A stretch of 10,560 bases of DNA from SMXL01 sp964527795 (GTDB lineage Bacteria; Bacteroidota; Rhodothermia; Rhodothermales; UBA10348). Numbering within the stretch: position 1 is the first letter of the stretch; each line of letters starts with the position of its first letter. This document shows positions 5,559 through 10,560 of the stretch, piece after piece. The DNA is taken from contig CAZGOS010000099.1 in the NCBI GenBank assembly GCA_964527795.1, positions 1-10,560 of the forward strand. The letters run 5' to 3'. Under the pieces are notes generated by a model. The model did no database searches. It was given only the letters and a program-made list of their open reading frames with translations, and was not told where the DNA came from. Made by a program: the position numbers and the translations under genes.

Positions 5559-6464
5559 CTACCAGTCAAGTTCACCCAGTAGCTCTTTCAACCGGGATTC
5601 AATGATCCGGTCGCGAAGATCTGCGCGCTGACTCAGTTTTTCACGGAGTTCGTTCAGCCGTTCGCCCAATTGTTCGATTTCTTTTTCGCGGTTCTGCTGC
5701 TTGAGCTCAAACGCATTATTCAGCTTCTCCCTGAGTTCGGCAACAATCTTTTCGCGCCGACTCCAGTCTTGAGCTGCTCGGGCCTCCATGGCAAGCCGGT
5801 GCGTCTCGGTCTCGATATTGCGTTCGAGCATGAGCTGACCGTAGAGTTTCAAGTCGGTTTCGTGAATACCCTCCAGGTAGCTCTCGAACTCTACCCTCGG
5901 AAATGCCTGCGCAATGCGCGCCGTGTTTTCGGCTTCGAGACGCAGCCTGTCTGCGAGCACAAGTGCCTGATCTGCATTCTGATCTGCGATCTGACCCCGA
6001 ATGAGTTCGAATTCTTTCGCCTTGTTTTGAAGCGCTTCTAAATAATTCTCCATGACGACGCCGTGGGACTGATCGATTTTGAATCTGCCAAACGGAACCG
6101 CCCCCGCCCGTGAAAGCACGCGCACAACCGAATCATTGTCATCCGGATCTCGAAAGAATACCATAACACGTCCGTCGCGAGCGATGTCTTCGTCAGCCTC
6201 GACGAGCTTGCCGTCCTGCAGTTCGTAGACGGTGCCGCGCAATTCGAGTAATGCGTCACCGGTAAAACTCCAGGACAACAACATGTCCTTGAGCTTGAGT
6301 GACGCAGGCAGGTCGCGATCGGCGATGCGCTTTCCGTCGATGAAAACCTTACCATTGTCAATCGTCACTACATGTCTTTCCACCTGGGCAAGCGCCGCCG
6401 CGGGTGGCTGGACCAGAAACGTCGCAATCAGCAGGGCGGGCACCCATATCGTAAGTTTTCTCAT
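5559..6464 (-). CDS. exported coiled-coil protein ending in LDW (paralog A)
   Basis: I cannot name the family. This 301-residue protein begins with a signal peptide (RK at 2-3, hydrophobic 5-24, cleavage near ALAQ at 24-27). A small beta-type segment follows, VERHVVTIDNGKVFIDGKRI at 28-47. A second beta-rich part spans about 55-130 (VYELQDGKLVEADEDIARDG), and a long charged helix region runs about 138-297 with repeated Glu/Arg/Leu heptads. The last residues are GELDW. The ends resemble the downstream neighbour, so the pair likely arose by tandem duplication, with this copy carrying extra middle sequence. AAGGA seven bases before the ATG at 6462-6464 supports the start. It lies 144 bp after the putative anti-sigma gene, a gap large enough for its own promoter. 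An adaptor or chaperone-like periplasmic role is possible; it lacks the LTxxQ motif of Spy/CpxP. Confidence 0.85.
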   Translation of the reverse strand: MRKLTIWVPALLIATFLVQPPAAALAQVERHVVTIDNGKVFIDGKRIADRDLPASLKLKDMLLSWSFTGDALLELRGTVYELQDGKLVEADEDIARDGRVMVFFRDPDDNDSVVRVLSRAGAVPFGRFKIDQSHGVVMENYLEALQNKAKEFELIRGQIADQNADQALVLADRLRLEAENTARIAQAFPRVEFESYLEGIHETDLKLYGQLMLERNIETETHRLAMEARAAQDWSRREKIVAELREKLNNAFELKQQNREKEIEQLGERLNELREKLSQRADLRDRIIESRLKELLGELDW

Positions 6465-6608
6465 CGTCTGTTCCTTGTTGACCCTGGTAACCGTCTGATC
6501 AAATACTTCAGATTCGTTTATCTGGATATTGTCGAATTCAGTTCAGAAACGATTGGCAATTCAGTTTTCGTATATCGGAATGATATTATTGGCCGGAATC
6601 ATGGAGCA

Positions 6609-7259
6609 TTAACGTTGAACTGCAGCCTGCAGCAGGCGCTGTCGGCCCGTTTGAATCGATCCCGGGAGTGTCTCAAGCGGTATCGAACGAGCACCCCAGT
6701 CCAGATCGTCGGTCGGGCGCATGGTTTCAATCCGGCGATAAAGCTCCCGAAGACGGTTCGAATCGTCCCAAACCAGGAGTGGATCAATGTCTCGCGTCGA
6801 AGAGCGTGTGGCGAGATTCGGCGGTGCAATCGGCGTTGTTCGCAGCAGCGACTCGGCCTCGGCCGCTCGGTGATCAGCCATGCTTTCGGAATTGAGCAGA
6901 GCATTATCGTCAGACGAAAAATTGAACATCCCTGATCCGACAGCGAGTACAATCGCAGCCGCCAGCGAGACCGCTGGAATCAAAACACGCCTGAGCGGTC
7001 GAGATCGCCAGAGTGCCGGGCGGTCACCGCGACGAATGCCAACGGCCGGCGAAGACGCAGCTTCTGCAGCTTGAGCGACGATCCGGTCGATCGTATTCGG
7101 ATCCGGACGCGATCGGCTCAGGTGATCCATCCGAAATTTTGCTTCGCTGAGTGCCTGATGCTCCCGCTGGAGATCGTCGTCTCCAAGCAATGATCTGAGA
7201 TCGCCTTCCGCGTCAGGATCACCATAAAGATGGAGCAGTATATTCTTTTTCTTTTCCAT
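6609..7259 (-). CDS. putative single-pass anti-sigma factor
   Basis: The 216-residue protein has a cytoplasmic acidic N-terminal part (1-80) and a basic stretch RRGDRPALWRSRPLRR at 76-91. One transmembrane helix lies at about 92-111, and an extracytoplasmic C-terminal domain spans about 112-216. This layout, and its place 24 bp after an ECF sigma gene on the same strand, are those of a membrane anti-sigma factor that holds the sigma factor until an envelope signal arrives. Its N-terminus has no cysteine, so it is not a zinc anti-sigma (ZAS, HxxxCxxC) protein. The extracytoplasmic part includes LVWDDSNRLRELYRRIETM at 162-180 and then DDLDWG at 184-189, which repeats the LDW that ends both downstream paralogs. 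The start ATG at 7257-7259 lacks a clear Shine-Dalgarno site, so coupling to the sigma gene is possible. The anti-sigma role is inferred from architecture and context. Confidence 0.75.
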   Translation of the reverse strand: MEKKKNILLHLYGDPDAEGDLRSLLGDDDLQREHQALSEAKFRMDHLSRSRPDPNTIDRIVAQAAEAASSPAVGIRRGDRPALWRSRPLRRVLIPAVSLAAAIVLAVGSGMFNFSSDDNALLNSESMADHRAAEAESLLRTTPIAPPNLATRSSTRDIDPLLVWDDSNRLRELYRRIETMRPTDDLDWGARSIPLETLPGSIQTGRQRLLQAAVQR

Positions 7260-7283
7260 AACAGTCTACCGTTTCTCTATCGG

Positions 7284-7928
7284 TCATTGACCGAATTCCG
7301 TCAACTCAATTTTGTCGGACGTAGACATGATGCGCCTGAGGTTTAACAGCGCATACCGCATCCGTCCCAGTGCCGTATTAATTGAACAGTCAGTCAGTTC
7401 CGCTATTTCTCTGAACGTCAGATCGGCTTCATGGCGAAGCAGCAGGACATCCCGCTGCTCCGGGGGAAGCTCATCGATGCACTCCCTCAGAAAATCTTCC
7501 TGCTCAAGGCGATCGAGCATCGCATCCGAAGGAATACTCTCATCGGGCAGTCTGTCCCAGAATGACGCATCCTCATCTTCACCGGATGAGGACACATCCT
7601 GCCAGCGCTTTCTAGCTCGAAGGTGGTCCAATGCGGCATTTCTGGCAATTCTGAGCACCCACCCAAGAAATCGCCCCTGCTGCGAATAGGAAGCCCGTTC
7701 GCGCTGAAGCGCTGCGATCACGCGAATAAACGTTTCCTGAAACAGATCATTCGCAACACTGCGATCATGAACCATACCCAGGAGAAAACCGAAAACCCGT
7801 TCCTGATGACGGTCGATGAGCTGCGCAAATGCACGCTCGTCCCTGTTGTCGACATATGCCGACACCAGAGCCTCATCCGAAAGGTTGAGGCGATCAAAAC
7901 GGTCTTGTACCCGCTGGGGAAAGGCCAT
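7284..7928 (-). CDS. ECF-family RNA polymerase sigma factor
   Basis: This 214-residue sigma-70 family protein has only the sigma2 and sigma4 regions, which defines the extracytoplasmic-function (ECF) group. Sigma2 spans about 34-106, with the core-binding and -10-recognition segments visible as DLFQETFIRVI at 61-71 and FLGWVLRIARNAALDHLR at 87-104. An acidic linker follows at about 110-140. Sigma4 spans about 145-199, with ELPPEQRDVLLLRH at 153-166 and the helix-turn-helix LTFREIAELTDCSINTALGR at 170-189. It directs RNA polymerase to a small set of promoters, usually envelope or stress genes and often its own operon. The ATG at 7926-7928 is the only good start; GAGG abuts it too closely to be a normal ribosome site. 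It heads a minus-strand cluster with the putative anti-sigma gene and the two LDW proteins. Confidence 0.95.
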   Translation of the reverse strand: MAFPQRVQDRFDRLNLSDEALVSAYVDNRDERAFAQLIDRHQERVFGFLLGMVHDRSVANDLFQETFIRVIAALQRERASYSQQGRFLGWVLRIARNAALDHLRARKRWQDVSSSGEDEDASFWDRLPDESIPSDAMLDRLEQEDFLRECIDELPPEQRDVLLLRHEADLTFREIAELTDCSINTALGRMRYALLNLRRIMSTSDKIELTEFGQ

Positions 7929-8114
7929 CCTCAGTTTGCCTGCCGCTGAAGTTCGCGTAATGAACGCTGGAGGCTTGGAAAATATTGTATCCGGCGAAAA
8001 ATCGACTCGGAGATGCGACGAAGGTCGTCGTGCGCCCGGTCGTGTCGTAGACGTGAGCGCAGGCTATGTGTTTCACAGGAAGCGTTTCAGCGAGAAGCGA
8101 AGGGCCGCGCGTTT
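7929..8114 (-). promoter_or_regulatory. 186-bp gap upstream of the ECF sigma gene
   Basis: The gap should hold the end of the lytic transglycosylase transcript and the sigma-operon promoter. On the minus strand a TACAAT hexamer at 7984-7989 resembles a -10 box, about 55 bases upstream of the sigma ATG; the -35 side is poor. A 6-bp stem with a 3-base loop (CGACGA / TCGTCG, 8016-8030) followed by a TTTTT run could be a weak terminator of the upstream gene. No autoregulatory ECF promoter pair was recognised with confidence. Confidence 0.3.
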
Positions 8115-10265
8115 TTACCGGAAGATGTCCAGTTGCTGTCCAATGCGGATGATATTGCTGCGCAGGTTGTTCCAGCTCTTGATCTTCGCAACGGTCACGG
8201 CATATCGGCCGGCAATACCTATGAGCGTGTCACCCGAGCGAACCGTGTGCGTGACAACGTCGGATCCCGTTCCCGTGCGCATGGAAAGACGCTGGCCGAC
8301 GCGTATCCTGGATCCGGAAATGCCGTTCCACCGCCGGAGCTGCGAGACCGTGACATTGTGCGTATTGGCAATGGCGGTCAATGTATCCCCGGACCGCACC
8401 GTATATGTTGTCGTTTCGCCGGCGGCCGGTGCAACAACCGGATCGGCATCTGTATAGATGGTTAGACGCTTACCGGAAATAATGCGCGTACTAGGCAAAT
8501 TATTCCATGACTGGAGCTGCTGAACCGTGACGCTGAATCGGCTTCCGATTTTGGCAAGCGTATCTCCCCGCCTCACCGTATAAATGGTTCGATTCTTCCC
8601 GGCCGCGTCCTTTTGAATGGTCTCCTGCCGGTATTCGGCTGATGCGCTCGTTCGCACAATCGGAGTCTTCTTTGGCTCCGTCTCGGCACGTGTCGCCTCG
8701 GCATATGTCCGCTCAGAAAGAATCGGACGCATGGATCGCCTGCCGTACTGGACGAGCACTCCCGATGCATCTGCCAGGGCTGCGTCCGGGAGCGATTGGG
8801 AGTAATCGTTCAACGGAACAACAAGTCTCTGTCCGATCTGGATACGCGTACTCCTGAGGCTGTTTTTCTGCATTAGACGCGACACGCTCACGCCAAAGCG
8901 AGCTCCAATTTCGCTCAGTGTATCACCACGACGCACGACGTATTCACCTGCCGGTTGCTTGGCCGAGGCCGGCAGCGCATCATAGGCGGCCGTAAATGAA
9001 TCCATCGTACCCACGGGAATGCGAATGTAGAACGCTCCGGTCGACGGGGGCAGCGTAGAACGCCGCAAACTCGGATTCAGCGCCTTAAGCGTGGAGAGGT
9101 CGGATCCAGCCATATCGGCAATGTCCCGAAGAGACAACATCCCCTTCACCGGTACAAGATGGTATTCATAGACCGGTCCCGGCTCTGCAGGCGTGATGTT
9201 AAAAGCCGTCGGATTCGAGGTGATGAACGATGTCGCGATGAACATCGGTATGTATCCACGGGTCTCTCTCGGGAGGTAACGATACATGTCCCAGTAATTG
9301 GGATTTGCGTGGCCGGCGGATTTCGCTCGTCTGATTGCACGTTTGATACATCGCGGGCTGCAGTTATATCCGGCCATGGCAATATGCCAGTCGCCGTACC
9401 GGTCATAGAGATCTTTCAGATGCTTCGCGGCGGCCCGAGTCGATTTTTCCGGATCCATCCTCTCATCCACCCATGAGTTGATCTCCAGGCCATAGCCCCG
9501 GGCGGTACCGGCGACGAATTGCCACATTCCAACCGCGCTTGCCCAGCTTCTCGCTTTGGGATTCAGCCCGGACTCTATCATCGCAAGGTATTTCAATTCA
9601 TCTGGGATTCCCTCTTCCCTGAAAACCTTCTCGATCATCGGGAAATACGTTTCTGCGCGACCCAGCCAATGATTCAGGTGTCGCTCAGGTGTCTTGAGAA
9701 GCGTCCGCATCGTGCTTTCGACGAGCCGGTTCATCGTCATTGGAACCGTTGTCCTCACCGGCTGCAAATCTCGACTGAGTACGTCCTCAAGAAGCGGATT
9801 GCGCACTGTTTCGAGCTCAGAAAAGACTTCGGTGCGGATTTCAAAGATGTCTCCGAAGGCCACGAAAAGAGTATCGGACACGCCAAAATGTCGCTCATAT
9901 TCACTCAATAAGACCCGGTAGACTTCCATGAATCGCGGCTCTTCGCGCACGTATTCATGACTCATCAAATCCGTAAGATCCGTAAGAGCGCTCTCCAAAA
10001 GCTGCGAAATATCGTCGTCCTGACCACGAGCGGTGGCGGCGAGTACTTCCGACTGATACTCGTAGAGACGCGCCAGACGCGCTAGGAACTGGGATTCAGT
10101 CAGCGAATCAGGCAATGCTCCATTAACAAATCGATCGCTGTCAATGAGAAGGGGGTCGAGTGGCCGTACGGAAATACGTTCCAATTGGCCTTGTTGATCT
10201 GTTTGACGGGCCGCTGCGGCGCTCGAAACGACGAGGAGAACGGCAATAAAAATGGATCTAAGCAA
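8115..10265 (-). CDS. mltD: MltD-like lytic transglycosylase with LysM repeats
   Basis: The 716-residue exported enzyme is predicted to cleave the MurNAc-GlcNAc bond of peptidoglycan to 1,6-anhydro products in the periplasm. A signal peptide spans 1-20. A helical N-terminal domain runs about 30-200. The SLT domain spans about 205-345 with catalytic Glu231 (YLAMIESG), the GMWQF motif at 246-250, MAGYNCSP at 297-304 and YLPRETRGYIP at 330-340. A degenerate LysM-like segment lies at about 365-417. Four clear LysM domains follow at about 442-485, 561-604, 620-663 and 672-715, each with a (R/S)GDTL core; a Thr/Glu/Ala-rich spacer at 490-560 separates the first from the rest. LysM binds glycan chains. 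The usual AYNxGxG is AGYNCSPRC here, with two cysteines. The start is a TTG at 10263-10265 without a visible Shine-Dalgarno site. An in-frame stop lies about 40 bases upstream, so only a few rarer alternatives exist. Confidence 0.93.
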   Translation of the reverse strand: MLRSIFIAVLLVVSSAAAARQTDQQGQLERISVRPLDPLLIDSDRFVNGALPDSLTESQFLARLARLYEYQSEVLAATARGQDDDISQLLESALTDLTDLMSHEYVREEPRFMEVYRVLLSEYERHFGVSDTLFVAFGDIFEIRTEVFSELETVRNPLLEDVLSRDLQPVRTTVPMTMNRLVESTMRTLLKTPERHLNHWLGRAETYFPMIEKVFREEGIPDELKYLAMIESGLNPKARSWASAVGMWQFVAGTARGYGLEINSWVDERMDPEKSTRAAAKHLKDLYDRYGDWHIAMAGYNCSPRCIKRAIRRAKSAGHANPNYWDMYRYLPRETRGYIPMFIATSFITSNPTAFNITPAEPGPVYEYHLVPVKGMLSLRDIADMAGSDLSTLKALNPSLRRSTLPPSTGAFYIRIPVGTMDSFTAAYDALPASAKQPAGEYVVRRGDTLSEIGARFGVSVSRLMQKNSLRSTRIQIGQRLVVPLNDYSQSLPDAALADASGVLVQYGRRSMRPILSERTYAEATRAETEPKKTPIVRTSASAEYRQETIQKDAAGKNRTIYTVRRGDTLAKIGSRFSVTVQQLQSWNNLPSTRIISGKRLTIYTDADPVVAPAAGETTTYTVRSGDTLTAIANTHNVTVSQLRRWNGISGSRIRVGQRLSMRTGTGSDVVTHTVRSGDTLIGIAGRYAVTVAKIKSWNNLRSNIIRIGQQLDIFR

Positions 10266-10435
10266 AACGATATTAGAACGATAGTGAATGGAAGCGCTTT
10301 AATGGAATCACTTAATCGCCTACCAAGAGCCTCGCAAGAGAGAATGATTTGCCCAAACGTAAACGTTAAGTGAAGGTTTCGCACGACACGGCGCCAACGA
10401 TTGACACCGTTGAACTTTCCAGATAACCCATCCGC
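10266..10435 (-). promoter_or_regulatory. 170-bp gap upstream of mltD
   Basis: No gene is seen here. On the minus strand the element TACGTTTG (10354-10361) fits the TAnnTTTG -7 box of Bacteroidota promoters about 90 bases before the mltD start, but the expected TTG some 19 bases further upstream is absent. A 5-bp stem, CAACG/CGTTG, at about 10396-10413 is the only hairpin seen after the carboxylase stop, and it has no T run. Confidence 0.25.
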
Positions 10436-10560
10436 TTACAGTGGGATATTCCCATGTTTTTTGGACGGAATGTGCGCAACCTTGTTTTTTAGCATTTCCA
10501 GTCCGCGAATGAGTATCTCTCGGGTCCTGCCCGGTTCAATCACGTCATCTACATAACCGT
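10436..10560 (-). CDS. acyl-CoA carboxylase carboxyltransferase (beta) subunit, C-terminal end only
   Basis: Only the last 40 codons lie in the window; the gene enters from the right edge and stops at TAA 10436-10438. They read GYVDDVIEPGRTREILIRGL, then EMLKNK, then KKHGNIPL. This is the closing segment of the biotin-dependent acyl-CoA carboxyltransferase family (propionyl-CoA carboxylase beta, PccB, and methylmalonyl-CoA decarboxylase alpha), including the near-invariant HGNIPL tail. The protein transfers carboxyl from biotin to an acyl-CoA, or the reverse, in the cytosol. The fragment cannot tell propionyl-CoA carboxylase from a methylmalonyl-CoA decarboxylase. The mltD gene follows 170 bp downstream. 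Confidence 0.88.
   Translation of the reverse strand, partial: GYVDDVIEPGRTREILIRGLEMLKNKVAHIPSKKHGNIPL

Noticed and set aside
8115..8950. Repeated segments that could be taken for a DNA tandem repeat
   Set aside because: They are the diverged LysM domain codons of the transglycosylase; similarity is at protein level and spacing is irregular.
1..10560. CRISPR array, tRNA or rRNA gene, insertion sequence, attachment site
   Set aside because: No regularly spaced direct repeats, cloverleaf or rRNA-like sequence, transposase or integrase, or terminal repeats with target duplications were seen on either strand.

Overview
The window looks like chromosomal DNA of a Gram-negative bacterium, most likely from the Bacteroidota/Rhodothermota (FCB) side. 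The evidence is signal-peptide-bearing envelope proteins, an AMIN-like plus Amidase_3 cell-wall amidase with the insertion usual in that group, a MltD-type lytic transglycosylase with several LysM repeats, weak or absent Shine-Dalgarno sites at many starts, and moderate GC. The exact phylum is an inference. No RNA gene, CRISPR array, transposase or phage gene was recognised.

Left end (1-1016): the 3' part of a single-stranded-DNA-binding protein gene (plus strand) runs directly into the 3' part of a PqqB-like metallo-beta-lactamase-fold gene (minus strand). Each gene loses its normal C-terminus at the same point, about 204-215, so this is a deletion or an assembly join. The MBL gene sits 2 bp behind an SDR oxidoreductase gene whose YxxxK motif is replaced (1019-1825, minus). 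A short divergent promoter region with an inverted repeat separates the SDR gene from ridA (1931-2332, plus). ridA converges on apt (2356-2877, minus) across a palindromic hairpin.

From there to the right end every gene is on the minus strand. In transcription order (right to left) they are: the 3' end of an acyl-CoA carboxylase carboxyltransferase subunit; an exported MltD-like lytic transglycosylase with four clear LysM domains and one degenerate one; an ECF sigma factor; a single-pass membrane protein that is probably its anti-sigma factor; two adjacent paralogous exported coiled-coil proteins that both end in Leu-Asp-Trp; a run of three perfect stem-loops; an exported N-acetylmuramoyl-L-alanine amidase; and apt.

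The most interesting unit is the sigma / anti-sigma / two-paralog cluster (4763-7928). It looks like an envelope-sensing regulatory module: an ECF sigma factor, a membrane partner without a zinc-anti-sigma motif, and two secreted coiled-coil proteins with a shared C-terminal LDW. The LDW tripeptide also occurs inside the extracytoplasmic part of the putative anti-sigma protein. Peptidoglycan hydrolase genes lie on both sides. The role in sensing is a hypothesis; the paralogy, shared tails, signal sequences and gene order are read directly from the sequence.
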